NCBI RefSeq assembly: GCF_046348265.1
Contig: NZ_JAXMEO010000008.1
Origin: Pelomonas sp937871895
GTDB taxonomy: Bacteria; Pseudomonadota; Gammaproteobacteria; Burkholderiales; Burkholderiaceae_C
DNA length: 64,000 nt
Reading direction: 5' to 3' (one strand)
The notes under the pieces: model-generated
The model's input: only the letters and a program-made list of their open reading frames with translations
The model's database searches: none
What the model was told of the DNA's origin: nothing
Made by a program: the position numbers and the translations under genes
In this document: one piece after another, positions 29,617-38,442 of the stretch
Position numbering within the stretch: position 1 is the stretch's first letter
Layout of the letters: every line of letters starts with the position of its first letter

Positions 29617-29990
29617 CGACTGGAACCCTGCTCTTCGCCCACGGCGCCCGCGACCCCGAATGGGCGCGTCCCTTCGAGGCCGTGCTGCAGGCTCTGCAGG
29701 CTGCCAGGCCCGCGAGCCCGGCCGTGCTGGCTTTCCTGGAATTCATGCAGCCCGACATGGACACGGCGGGAGACCGCCTGGTTGCCGCGGGCTGCACCTC
29801 GGTCGCCTTGATTCCGCTCTTTCTCGGCACCGGCGGGCATGTGCGCAAAGACGTCCCTCGCCTGTTGCAGGCACTGCAGCAACGGCACCCGCAGGTGCAG
29901 TGGTCGCTGCAGGCGCCGATTGGTGACCACCCGCTGGTCCGCCAGGCCATGGTGGACGCTTGCCTGACCGCCACGATGGGCACGCCATGA
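29613..29990 (+). CDS. cbiX: Sirohydrochlorin chelatase-like protein CbiX
   Basis: A short, single-domain (125 residues) CbiX/SirB-type chelatase, which inserts cobalt or iron into sirohydrochlorin for cobalamin or siroheme. The N-terminal FAHGARDPEWARPF has the metal-binding His, and IPLFLGTGGHVRKDVP carries the second His. The size fits the small CbiX form that works as a homodimer. It overlaps lptG and the cysB-like gene. A siroheme role suits the neighbouring sulfur-assimilation regulator. Confidence 0.88.
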   Translation: MTTGTLLFAHGARDPEWARPFEAVLQALQAARPASPAVLAFLEFMQPDMDTAGDRLVAAGCTSVALIPLFLGTGGHVRKDVPRLLQALQQRHPQVQWSLQAPIGDHPLVRQAMVDACLTATMGTP

Positions 29991-30931
29991 ACCTACACCA
30001 GTTCCGCTTCGTCCAGGAGGCGGCGCGCCGCAACCTCAATCTGACCGAGACCGCCAAGGCCTTGTTCACGTCACAGCCCGGGGTCTCCAAAGCCATCCTG
30101 GAGCTGGAAGAGGAACTCGGCATCGACATCTTCTCGCGCCACGGCAAGCGGCTGCGCAGCATCACCGAGCCCGGCCAGCGGGTGCTGGCCAGCATCGAGA
30201 TCATCCTGCGCGAGGTCGGCAACCTGAAGCGCATTGGCGAGGAGTATTCGCGTCAGGACTCCGGCACCTTCTCCATCGCCACCACCCACACCCAGGCGCG
30301 CTACGTGCTGCCCACCCCGGTGGCACAGCTGCGGCGCCAGCTGCCCAATCTGCGCATCTCACTGCACCAGGGCAGCCCGGATCAGGTGGCGCGCATGCTG
30401 CTCGACGAAACCGCCGACATCGGCCTTGCCACCGAGTCACTCGCGCAGATCCCCGAGCTCGTCAGCCTGCCCTGCTACGAGTGGCAGCACGTGATGGTGG
30501 TCCCGCGCGACCACCCGCTAGCCGAGGCGCCCCGCATCACGCTCGAGCAATTGGCCACCCAGCCCCTGGTCACCTACCACGCCAGCTTCACCGGCCGCAC
30601 GCGCATCGACCGCGCCTTTGCCTCGCGCGGGCTCACGCCGGAGATCGCGCTGGAGGCCATCGACTCCGACGTGCTCAAGACCTATGTGCGCCTCGGCATG
30701 GGCGTGGGCCTGGTGGCCGAGATGGCCATGCAGGAAGAGCCGCCCAACAGCGAGTTGGTGTGGCGCCCGCTGGGCCAGTTGCTGGGGCAGAACGTGACGC
30801 GAGTCGCCTTCAAGCGCGGCGCCTACTTGCGCAACTACGTCTACAGCTTTGCCGAGATGCTGTCAGACCGGCTCAGCCGCAAGCTCATCGAGCGCGCCAT
30901 GAGCGGCGAGGCGACCGACTACGGGATGTGA
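29987..30931 (+). CDS. cysB: CysB-family LysR transcriptional regulator
   Basis: A 314-residue LysR-type regulator of the CysB subgroup, which controls sulfate assimilation genes in response to N-acetylserine. The N-terminal MNLHQFRFVQEAARRNLNLT and the helix-turn-helix region TAKALFTSQPGVSKAILELE (about 22-41) are diagnostic. The effector domain shows TTHTQARYVLPTPV and SLHQGSPDQVARML. It is coupled to cbiX by a 4-bp overlap. It could be a close paralogue such as Cbl rather than CysB itself. Confidence 0.87.
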   Translation: MNLHQFRFVQEAARRNLNLTETAKALFTSQPGVSKAILELEEELGIDIFSRHGKRLRSITEPGQRVLASIEIILREVGNLKRIGEEYSRQDSGTFSIATTHTQARYVLPTPVAQLRRQLPNLRISLHQGSPDQVARMLLDETADIGLATESLAQIPELVSLPCYEWQHVMVVPRDHPLAEAPRITLEQLATQPLVTYHASFTGRTRIDRAFASRGLTPEIALEAIDSDVLKTYVRLGMGVGLVAEMAMQEEPPNSELVWRPLGQLLGQNVTRVAFKRGAYLRNYVYSFAEMLSDRLSRKLIERAMSGEATDYGM

Positions 30932-30937
30932 GCCGCG

Positions 30938-32794
30938 TCAAACGACCACGTCCACGCCTGGCCCGGTTTCGCCCGACAGCACGCGGTCACGCGCCACGCT
31001 GAACAGCGTCAGCAAATCCTTGAAGGCTGGCAGATCGAAGCCCGACTCGCCCGGCCCGGATCCGCGCACCACCAGCTCGGTCAGCATGCGCAGCGCAGCC
31101 GGCGGGTCGGCCCAGACCACCTGCAGGTGGGCCATCACGCTCAGGCAGGCATCCAGCGGCTTGCCCCGCCCGATGCTGACCTGCCAGCTGGGCGATGGGC
31201 GCCTGAATGCGGCCTCGTAGCGCAGCGACAGCTCAGCAAAGCCACGCGACTCGCCCTGCACCTGGCACAGCTCCATCAACATCAGGTAGGGCATGGGCCC
31301 GCACTGCGGCTGGTTGACCCGCGCCGCCAGCGCGTCGGCCACGGCATCGAGTTGGCCCAGCATGCTCAAGAATTCCACCTGGCGCTGCAGTTCCAGCAGC
31401 GAGTCCACCTGCGCAATGCGCGGGTCTTCGCTCACCGGCGGCGGCGTCAGCAAGCGGCGGTTGAGGGGCTGGGTTTCGGCCATGGCTGCCGCCGGCAGCG
31501 GCGGCGCCGTGCGATGGCTCAGCAGCACCTGGCCCTCGTCGGGCAGTTCAGCGGGCAATCGGCTCTCCACCGCCGGCGCAAAGGCGCTGACGCTGGCCGG
31601 CTGCGTGGAATGGGCCGAGTGCTGCGAATGTTGGGACGGCAAGGCGTCAGCACCACCCAGCACGGGAGGCGCACCGACACCATCCGGCGCCAGACGCGAC
31701 ACCTCGGCCTCGGCCGGCGCGGCGGCGCCCAGCGAGCCCCACACGGGCACGCCGCGTTGGCGACGTTCGCGCGCCAGGGTCCAGCGATAGGCCGCCACTC
31801 CGGCGCCCAGGCTCAGGGCCAGGGTCCAGAACCACATCAAAGGGTCGGCATAGCGCAGCGGCTTGGGCGGACGCTGGGTGCGCACGGCCACGATCGCGTC
31901 GTCCGCAGGCGCCGAGGCCTGCGCGACCGGCGCGGAGGCGGTGGCTTCAGGCGCTGAAGCGATGGCCGCCGGCGCGGCACCGGCAGCGGCCTGCCGCTCG
32001 CGCAGTTCGGCCTGCAACTGCGCCACCTGGGCCTCCAGGCGGGCCACGACCTCTTCCAGCGCGGCGTCGTTGCTGTCGTCAGGCGGTGGTGGTGCGGCCG
32101 GGCTCACGCGCGGGGCCGGTGGCTGCAAGATCTCGGGCGCATCCAGGCGCAGGCGCGGCTGCGCGCTCGTGGGCGGCTTGCGGGCTGCAACCGGCCGTTC
32201 AGCGCGCGCGCTGGGCGCAGGGGCCTTGGTGGCCGGTGGCGCGGGCGGGGCCACGCTCTCGCGCGGTGGCGTGGGTACGGGTGCGGGCGCGGCTGCAGCG
32301 AGGGGCGCAGGCGCCGGTGCAGGTGTCGATACAGGCGGGCGCTCGGCCGGCTTCACCTCCGGCAAGACTGCAGGCGCCGGAGGCCTCGCAACTTGGGCAG
32401 GCGCTGGGGCGGGCGCCTGCTCCAGCAATGCCATGAACTCACGCGTGAAGCGGCTCGGGCACCCGACCGCCAGGCTGACCTGCACCACGGGCTCGTCCAC
32501 CCTGACCGCGCTGGTCAGACGCGCTCGCAATTGCGGCGGCTCGCCTTCCAGCCGCATCTGTAGCAGACCCGCCGGCACGCGCGCATCGCCGGCCTGAACG
32601 TCGGCACGCAGGCATTGCTCACTGAGCGCCTCGCTCGGGCCCAGGTTGATGGGAAAGAGCAAGTCGAGCGGCTGCCCAAGGCGCGAACGCACCAAGGGCG
32701 GCTCAACACCAAGCGCCCAGGGACTGGACGTCAGCGAGCACAGCAGCGTGAAGCAGGCACCCTGAAAGATCAGGCGCTCAGCCGTCTTGGACAT
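30938..32794 (-). CDS. FimV-like membrane protein with proline/alanine-rich linker
   Basis: A 618-residue protein of uncertain role. After a signal-like N-terminus (to about residue 28), a domain with VRSRLGQPLDLLFPINLG resembles the FimV/Tsp45 N-terminal module. A low-complexity Pro/Ala-rich stretch follows (about 125-250), then a short coiled coil (LEEVVARLEAQVAQLQAELRE), a membrane helix (MWFWTLALSLGAGVAAY, about 325-342) and a cytoplasmic part (about 480-600) with helical repeats like TPR. FimV in pseudomonads helps assemble type IV pili and polar organisation. No LysM motif was seen, so it is a FimV-like rather than a canonical FimV. Its stop lies 6 bp from the convergent cysB-like gene. 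Confidence 0.6.
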   Translation of the reverse strand: MSKTAERLIFQGACFTLLCSLTSSPWALGVEPPLVRSRLGQPLDLLFPINLGPSEALSEQCLRADVQAGDARVPAGLLQMRLEGEPPQLRARLTSAVRVDEPVVQVSLAVGCPSRFTREFMALLEQAPAPAPAQVARPPAPAVLPEVKPAERPPVSTPAPAPAPLAAAAPAPVPTPPRESVAPPAPPATKAPAPSARAERPVAARKPPTSAQPRLRLDAPEILQPPAPRVSPAAPPPPDDSNDAALEEVVARLEAQVAQLQAELRERQAAAGAAPAAIASAPEATASAPVAQASAPADDAIVAVRTQRPPKPLRYADPLMWFWTLALSLGAGVAAYRWTLARERRQRGVPVWGSLGAAAPAEAEVSRLAPDGVGAPPVLGGADALPSQHSQHSAHSTQPASVSAFAPAVESRLPAELPDEGQVLLSHRTAPPLPAAAMAETQPLNRRLLTPPPVSEDPRIAQVDSLLELQRQVEFLSMLGQLDAVADALAARVNQPQCGPMPYLMLMELCQVQGESRGFAELSLRYEAAFRRPSPSWQVSIGRGKPLDACLSVMAHLQVVWADPPAALRMLTELVVRGSGPGESGFDLPAFKDLLTLFSVARDRVLSGETGPGVDVVV

Positions 32795-32969
32795 GGCCAG
32801 GCGGTGTGGGCGAGAGGGATGGGATGGGGGAAGAACGGCGCGGCGACTCTAGCACGCAGGATCGGACACGACGGGGCTCGCAAGCCCGGCACAATCGTCC
32901 CAAACACACAGTCAGCCGCGCGCGGGTTACAAGCCCATGGCGCGCTCAAGCCAGGGTCCAGCGCGCGTC

Positions 32970-33674
32970 ATGAACGTCCACAGCCTCACGCCCGAAGAAC
33001 GCAGCGCCATCGAGTCCGGGCCCTGGTTCAGCAAACTCTCCGCCAGCTTGCGCCAGGCGATCCTGGATTGCAGCGCGGTGCGCCGCCTCAAGGACGGCTC
33101 CGCCCTCACCTACCGGGGCGAGCCCGCCGAGGAATGGTGCGGCGTGGCGCATGGCGCGGTGCGCGTCAGCTCGGTCTCGCTGTCGGGCAAGCAGGTGGCG
33201 CTGACCTACGTGGAGCCCGGCATCTGGTTTGGCGACATCGCCCTCTTCGACGGCCTGCCCCGCACGCACGACGCCCACGCCCATGGCGACACCACGCTGC
33301 TGTGCGTGCGCAAGCCGGACTTTCATGCCCTGCTGGCCCAGCACACCGAGCTCTATGAGGCCCTGCTGCGGCTGAACTGCCGGCGCCTGCGGCTGATGTT
33401 CGACATGGTCGAAGACCTCAACACCCGCCCGCTGGCCGCGCGCCTGGCCAAGCAGGTGCTTTTCCTCGCTCGCAGTTATGGCGTGACCGAGGGCAGCGAA
33501 ACCCGCATCGGCCTGCAGCTCGCACAGGAGGACCTGGCCCAGTTGCTCGGCGCCTCGCGCCAGCGCGTCAATCAGGAGTTGAAGAGCTTTGAACGCGACG
33601 GCGCGGTGCGCGTCGAGCCCACACGCCTCGTCGTGCTGGACAGCGCCAAGCTGCTGGCCGCCGCCGGGAAGTAA
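32970..33674 (+). CDS. Crp/Fnr-family transcriptional regulator
   Basis: A 234-residue regulator with an N-terminal cyclic-nucleotide-binding-like domain (LKDGSALTYRGEPAEEWCGV and PGIWFGDIALFDGLPRTHDA) and a C-terminal winged helix with QLAQEDLAQLLGASRQRVNQEL as recognition region (about 185-206). It lacks the N-terminal cysteine cluster of Fnr, so oxygen sensing through an iron-sulfur cluster is not expected; the effector is unknown. The start could be the ATG at 32937 or at 32970; neither has a strong ribosome site. It ends 6 bp before the phosphotransferase gene. Confidence 0.85.
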   Translation: MNVHSLTPEERSAIESGPWFSKLSASLRQAILDCSAVRRLKDGSALTYRGEPAEEWCGVAHGAVRVSSVSLSGKQVALTYVEPGIWFGDIALFDGLPRTHDAHAHGDTTLLCVRKPDFHALLAQHTELYEALLRLNCRRLRLMFDMVEDLNTRPLAARLAKQVLFLARSYGVTEGSETRIGLQLAQEDLAQLLGASRQRVNQELKSFERDGAVRVEPTRLVVLDSAKLLAAAGK

Positions 33675-33680
33675 GCCGCC

Positions 33681-34754
33681 ATGGACGCCTACACCGGCAC
33701 CCGCGCGCCCTCCCACGCTCTCGACATCGCTGCACTCAGCGCCTGGCTTACTGACCATGTCGAAGGCTTTGCCGGGCCCTTGAGCGTGGCGCAGTTCAAG
33801 GGCGGTCAGTCCAACCCCACCTACCAACTCAGCACCCCCGGCGCCAGCTATGTGATGCGCAGCAAGCCCGCGCCTGTCGCGCAGCTACTGCCCTCGGCGC
33901 ACGCCATCGAGCGCGAATTCCGCGTGATGCAGGCACTCGCCGACAGCGCCGTGCCGGTGCCGCGCATGCTGGCGCTGTGCGAGGACGAAGCCGTCATCGG
34001 CCGCGCCTTCTATGTGATGGAGTTCAAGGCCGGCCGCATCCTGTGGGACCAAAGCCTGCCCGGCCTCACCCCGCCCGAGCGCGCCGCCCACTACGACGAG
34101 ATGAACCGTGTGATCGCGGCCCTGCATCAGGTGGACTTCCAGGCCCTGGGCCTGGCTGACTTCGGCAAGCCCGGCAACTACTTCGAGCGCCAGATCGGCC
34201 GCTGGAGCAAGCAGTACCTGGCCTCGGTCACCCAGCCCAACCCGGCGATGGATGCATTGCTGGAGTGGCTCCCTGCGCACATCCCGGCCTCGGCGCGCGA
34301 TTCAGCTGAGGTCAGCATCGTGCACGGCGACTACCGGATGGACAACCTGGTCTTTGACGCCACTGCGCCGCGCGTCGTCGCCGTGCTGGACTGGGAACTG
34401 TCCACGCTTGGGCATCCGCTGGCCGACTTCAGCTACCACTGCATGAGCTGGCACGTGAAGGCCTCCGGCATTGCGCGCGGCCTGGCTGGGCAGGACCTGG
34501 CGTTGCTCGGCATCCCGAGCGAGCGCGCCTATGTGGAGCGCTACTGCGAACGCACCGGCCGCGCCCATGTGGGCGCCGTGCTGCAGGACTGGAACTTCTA
34601 CTTGGCCTACAACCTGTTCCGCATCGCGGCCATCGTGCAGGGCATTGCCAAGCGGGTCGAGGCCGGCACGGCGTCCAGCAGCCAGGCGCGCGAGGCCGCC
34701 GCTTCAGCGCGGCCCTTGGCCGACTTGGCCTGGCAGTTCGCGCAGCAGGCCTGA
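33681..34754 (+). CDS. Aminoglycoside-phosphotransferase-family kinase (ACAD10-like)
   Basis: A 357-residue kinase-fold protein of the type often found with acyl-CoA dehydrogenases (ACAD10/11-like), which may phosphorylate hydroxyacyl substrates. Motifs: KGGQSNPTYQL (glycine-rich loop region), YVMRSKP (the ATP-binding Lys), IVHGDYRMDNLVFD (catalytic loop with HGD and N) and AVLDWELSTLGHPLADF (metal-binding DxD/DFG-like). No acyl-CoA dehydrogenase is adjacent, so the substrate is unknown. It is probably cotranscribed with the Crp/Fnr regulator. Confidence 0.85.
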   Translation: MDAYTGTRAPSHALDIAALSAWLTDHVEGFAGPLSVAQFKGGQSNPTYQLSTPGASYVMRSKPAPVAQLLPSAHAIEREFRVMQALADSAVPVPRMLALCEDEAVIGRAFYVMEFKAGRILWDQSLPGLTPPERAAHYDEMNRVIAALHQVDFQALGLADFGKPGNYFERQIGRWSKQYLASVTQPNPAMDALLEWLPAHIPASARDSAEVSIVHGDYRMDNLVFDATAPRVVAVLDWELSTLGHPLADFSYHCMSWHVKASGIARGLAGQDLALLGIPSERAYVERYCERTGRAHVGAVLQDWNFYLAYNLFRIAAIVQGIAKRVEAGTASSSQAREAAASARPLADLAWQFAQQA

Positions 34755-34761
34755 GTAGGGC

Positions 34762-35487
34762 CTAGCTCGGCCGCGTGGACTGGAAGGTCGAGGCCATGGT
34801 GGTTGGCCAGTTCATGGCCTCACCAATGCGGCCCTGGATGCGATGCGCCTCGCGCGCCGCTGTCTCCAGCAAGCGCACCAGGGCCTGCACGCGCTCCAGC
34901 TCGGGCTCGGGCATGGCGACCCGCAGGTAGAGATTGCCGCGCAGGCACATCAGCAGGAAGGGCACGCCCTCAGGCAGCGCCTCCTTCAGCACGCGTTGCA
35001 GGGTGTCGCCAAACTCGCCCTCGACCCAGGCGGCCAGCAGGTCCTTGTGCACGCCGATGAAGCCCAGGCGCTCGCGCAGCTCACGGCCTTCCGGCGGCGC
35101 GAACTTCGCGAACATCACCAGCCAGCGCATTTCCTCAGGCGTCTCGGTGTCGAGCCGGGTCTGCAGCGTGTCGGTGTAGGCCTCGAAGACCGCCGCCTCC
35201 AGCTTGTCCATCAGCGTGCGGCAGACCACCATCATCTGCAACTCGGGGCTCAGGCCCATTTCAAGTCGCATGCGCAGCTCATTGCCCTCGATGTAGTCGC
35301 GCTGCGACGGGCCCCATTCGATCCGCAAAGGGCCGGGCTTGGCGCCGGGCTGGTCGATGTAGAAGCCAATGCCCTCGGGGTGCAGTTGGAACTCGGCGCG
35401 CCGCGACTCGGCCCATTCTTGCAGCCCACGCCAGCGCGACGCATTGGCACGCTGCACCAGCCAGGTTTTGACTTGCTTTACGACCAT
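34762..35487 (-). CDS. Conserved hypothetical protein
   Basis: A 241-residue soluble-looking protein I do not recognise. There is no signal peptide or membrane helix. It is rich in charged amphipathic helices (for example DKLEAAVFEAYTDTLQTRLD and LERVQALVRLLETAAREA). A beta segment with PGPLRIEWGPSQRDYIEG lies near residues 52-70. It converges on the phosphotransferase with a gap of 7 bp and is divergent from the GST gene. Confidence 0.65.
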   Translation of the reverse strand: MVVKQVKTWLVQRANASRWRGLQEWAESRRAEFQLHPEGIGFYIDQPGAKPGPLRIEWGPSQRDYIEGNELRMRLEMGLSPELQMMVVCRTLMDKLEAAVFEAYTDTLQTRLDTETPEEMRWLVMFAKFAPPEGRELRERLGFIGVHKDLLAAWVEGEFGDTLQRVLKEALPEGVPFLLMCLRGNLYLRVAMPEPELERVQALVRLLETAAREAHRIQGRIGEAMNWPTTMASTFQSTRPS

Positions 35488-35538
35488 GAGATCGGAGAAT
35501 CCTTGAACCGCCGACGACGGACCCGCATGGAGGGCGCG

Positions 35539-36231
35539 ATGCTTGAAGTCTACTCATGGCCCACGCCCAACGGGCACAAGATCCACATCATGCTGGAGGA
35601 ATGTGGCCTGCCCTACCGCATCCACCCCATCGACATCGGCTCGGGTGCGCAATTCGACCCGGATTTCCTGGCCATCAGCCCGAACAACAAGATCCCCGCG
35701 TTGCGCGACGCTGACGGCCCGGATGGCGAGCCGATCAGCCTCTTTGAGTCCGGCGCCATCTTGCTCTACCTGGCCAGCAAGACGGGCTTTGGCCTGCCCG
35801 CGAGCACGCGCAGCAAGTACGAGGTGCTGCAGTGGCTGATGTTCCAGATGGGCGGCGTGGGCCCGATGCTCGGGCAGGCGCATCACTTTCGGCTTTACGC
35901 GCCCGAGAAACTGCCCTACGCCATTGACCGCTATACCAACGAGGCCAAGCGCCTCTACGGCGTCATCAACAAGCGCCTGGCTCGCAGCACCTATCTGGGC
36001 GGCCCGGCCTACAGCATTGCCGACATCGCCACCTTCCCCTGGCTGCGTTCCTGGAAGAACCAGGGTGTGGAGATGAACGATTACCCGCACCTCAAGGGCT
36101 GGTTCGACGAGATCGCCAAGCGCCCCGCCGTGCGGCGCGGCCTGGCCGCGTTTGAAGACAAGCCCCGCGCGCCGCTGACCGATGCGGCGCGTGAGGTGAT
36201 GTTCGGTGCGCGCCAGCTGGCGCAGCGCTGA
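35539..36231 (+). CDS. Glutathione S-transferase (YghU/YfcG-like)
   Basis: A 230-residue GST. The thioredoxin-fold N-terminus has WPTPNGHKIHIMLEE, with the threonine/asparagine pair used by YghU/YfcG enzymes instead of Tyr or Ser, then NKIPALRD (cis-Pro) and SLFESGAILLYLA (glutathione gamma-Glu binding). The all-helical C-domain contains YSIADIATFPWL. Such enzymes usually have disulfide reductase activity. The ATG at 35539 is preceded by GGAGG; an ATG 12 bases upstream is the alternative. It ends 4 bp from the convergent lipoprotein gene. Confidence 0.9.
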   Translation: MLEVYSWPTPNGHKIHIMLEECGLPYRIHPIDIGSGAQFDPDFLAISPNNKIPALRDADGPDGEPISLFESGAILLYLASKTGFGLPASTRSKYEVLQWLMFQMGGVGPMLGQAHHFRLYAPEKLPYAIDRYTNEAKRLYGVINKRLARSTYLGGPAYSIADIATFPWLRSWKNQGVEMNDYPHLKGWFDEIAKRPAVRRGLAAFEDKPRAPLTDAAREVMFGARQLAQR

Positions 36232-36235
36232 AGAC

Positions 36236-37933
36236 TCAGAACTGCGGCAGTGCGAGGCCCTGCGCCTGTTGCCAGGCCGTGCGGGCCTGCTCGGCGTGCC
36301 GCTGGCTGGCGGCCTGATCACCGCGCGCAGCCGCCAACTGCGCCAGGCCCTGGTGGCTCCAGGCGCTGGGCCCATTGAGGCGCAAGGCTTCTGCCATTTC
36401 CTTGCTGGCATCGTCCAACCTGCCGGCGTCCAGCAAGGCACCTGCCAAGCTCAGGCGGGCGCCGCCGCCCAGCATCGGCGGGTCGGTGCCGAGCTCGTCG
36501 TCCAGATCAGCGGCCTTGCGCAGTTGCGTTGCTGCGTCGTCAAAACGGCGCTCGGCCCGCGCGAGGCTGCCCGTGAGCAGCGCTTCGCTCATGTTCACAA
36601 GCTTGACGGGTGTGTCCTCACCCCACATGCGTGCCTGCTGCACGGCCGGTAGCCCACGCAGGCGCGCCAACTCCGTGGCCTCAGCCTTGGCCTGCGCCAG
36701 CTGGCCGGTGTGCAGCAAGGCCATGCCGCGCGCAAAGGCCACGTAGGCGCGCAGCACGCCCAGGCCTTCGGTCGGCAGGGGTTCGGCCAACACGTCCTGC
36801 CAGCGCTCCAGCCGCACCAGGGTCGCCAGCGGCAACATCAAGGTGTACTCGCCGGCCGCATCGCCGAGCCGGCCGTAGCGCTTGGCCATGTCCCGCGCTG
36901 TTTGCAGCGACAAGTCCAGCCGCCCTTCCATCAAAGCCGCGTACCAGAGGAAGTGCAGGTGGTGCCGGTCCCACCAGCCACCGCCCTTCACGCCCTGTGC
37001 GTTCAGCACCGCGTCAAAGCGCTTCTGCACCTCCAACGCCTGCTCGTTCGCGCGGCTGCCATCGGCAAAGCGGCCGATGTTCTTGTAGATGTGGCTGCCC
37101 ATGTGCACCAGATGTGGCGCTTCGGGCGCCGCCGTGCCAAGCGCGTCGGCCGCGGCCTCAGCCTGCTGCGGGCGCGGCGAATGCTCGGCCACGTGCACGT
37201 AGAAATGCAGCGCGCCGGTGTGTGCCGGGTACTGCTGGGTGATCAGGGCGAGGCGCTCGATCACGTCGCCTATGCGGCCATTCGGCGCACCTGTCTTGGG
37301 GTCCCACCATTCCCAGGACATGGTGTTCATGACCGCATCGGCGTACAGCGTCACCACGTCCGGGTGGGCCGGGAAGCGTTGCACCAGGTCGCTCATGGCT
37401 GCGGCGTAAGCCAGCTCCTTGGGGTCCACCTTTTTGGTCTGGCCACGCGCGCTGCACAGCGCGCTGCCCATGGCTTCGTAGCGCTGCTGGGTTTGCTCGT
37501 CCGCTCGCCCGAAGCGCAGCGCCAGCGCGTCGATCAATCCGCGCTCCAGCGGTGTCACGCCGGCCGCCGCTGCCTGAGCTTGGGCCAAGTAACGCCGGAT
37601 CTGACGCTGCGGCCCGCGGTCGGGGTTGTTGATGTTGGGCCCCAGCGCATAGGCCACGCCCCAGGCGCACATCGCGCAGCTCGGGTCACGCGCCAAGGCC
37701 GCGCGGAAGACACGCACCGCCTCGCCATGCTCGAAGGCATAGCTGAGCTGCAAGCCTTGGGCAAACCAGGCGCGGGCCTGAGCGTCCTTGGCCGTGACGA
37801 CGAAAGTAGAAGCCCCCAAGCCCACCATCGGCGTGATGTGGGCCGCCGCCGGCTCCTCTTCGCGTGTCGTCACGCACGCGGCGAGGAGTGCGGCGCCGGC
37901 GCACAGGCTCAGCAGGGTTCGAAGTTTGGCCAT
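36236..37933 (-). CDS. Predicted lipoprotein with TPR-like helical repeats
   Basis: A 565-residue protein with a lipoprotein signal (lipobox LLAAC, Cys at 20). The rest is alpha-helical with TPR-like segments: ARAWFAQGLQLSYAFEHGEAVRVFRAALARDP near 50-80, and C-terminal repeats such as AGALLDAGRLDDASKEMAEALRL. A central region has CAWGVAYALGPN and HLVHMGSHIYKNIGRF. It may be a scaffold or binding protein in the periplasm; no enzyme motif is clear. It starts 78 bp from the left copy of the guaA-derived repeat and is the first core gene beyond the island. Confidence 0.7.
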   Translation of the reverse strand: MAKLRTLLSLCAGAALLAACVTTREEEPAAAHITPMVGLGASTFVVTAKDAQARAWFAQGLQLSYAFEHGEAVRVFRAALARDPSCAMCAWGVAYALGPNINNPDRGPQRQIRRYLAQAQAAAAGVTPLERGLIDALALRFGRADEQTQQRYEAMGSALCSARGQTKKVDPKELAYAAAMSDLVQRFPAHPDVVTLYADAVMNTMSWEWWDPKTGAPNGRIGDVIERLALITQQYPAHTGALHFYVHVAEHSPRPQQAEAAADALGTAAPEAPHLVHMGSHIYKNIGRFADGSRANEQALEVQKRFDAVLNAQGVKGGGWWDRHHLHFLWYAALMEGRLDLSLQTARDMAKRYGRLGDAAGEYTLMLPLATLVRLERWQDVLAEPLPTEGLGVLRAYVAFARGMALLHTGQLAQAKAEATELARLRGLPAVQQARMWGEDTPVKLVNMSEALLTGSLARAERRFDDAATQLRKAADLDDELGTDPPMLGGGARLSLAGALLDAGRLDDASKEMAEALRLNGPSAWSHQGLAQLAAARGDQAASQRHAEQARTAWQQAQGLALPQF

Positions 37934-38010
37934 GCCGCGCTCCCCGTAGGTCTCAGGTGAGTAAGCGCAGCATAGTCGTCAGTGCTGCTCGCGAGTGACG
38001 GCGCTCGCCA

Positions 38011-38028
38011 TCACTCCCACTCTATTGT
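38011..38028. repeat. Left attachment-site copy (guaA 3'-end duplicate)
   Basis: TCACTCCCACTCTATTGT matches 17 of 18 bases of the last codons and stop of guaA at 55276-55293. Read on the minus strand it encodes TIEWE-stop, the terminal residues of guaA. The duplication in the same orientation, with accessory genes between, is the pattern left when an element integrates at the guaA 3' end. Confidence 0.75.
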
Positions 38029-38207
38029 CAACAGCCGGGCACCTCTCATAGGTAGATCTCGGTCTTCGAGGCCGTTCCGGAAGGTCGATACCGACAAAAC
38101 TACCGTCGCGGTTCCCACCGGAACTGGCGCCCCGTTTCGCCGATCTTGTCCCGTCGAGCCACCCTCGCCTCTCGCCACGGAGCTCTTGGGCTCAAGCGGG
38201 ACCAACT

Positions 38208-38408
38208 TGACGGTATCCGGTGGCAAGTCGCTGGGGTCAATGACGGTATTCCTGGAGTCGGTGACGGTATTGCATCCTCTGGACGCCCCGCCCGGCCTTC
38301 GACCTCGTCCGGGAGTATGACTCACCTCTCAAACGGGGCGGACCATTGACGGTACCAACAGCCGCCGCCGGCCGGTCCCGTCGGTTTCAGCGGGCCGTGT
38401 GACGGTAT
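38208..38408. repeat. Five direct repeats of TGACGGTAT
   Basis: Copies start at 38208, 38241, 38262, 38347 (TGACGGTAC) and 38400, all in the same orientation and irregularly spaced (33, 21, 85 and 53 bp). Otherwise 38029-38442 shows no gene. Arrays of short repeated transposase-binding sites are typical of IS21-family ends, but no istA or istB remnant is visible, so the assignment is uncertain. Confidence 0.6.
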
Positions 38409-38442
38409 GCGGGGCGGCCGTTCTCGGAGGGCCCTGCGCAGC

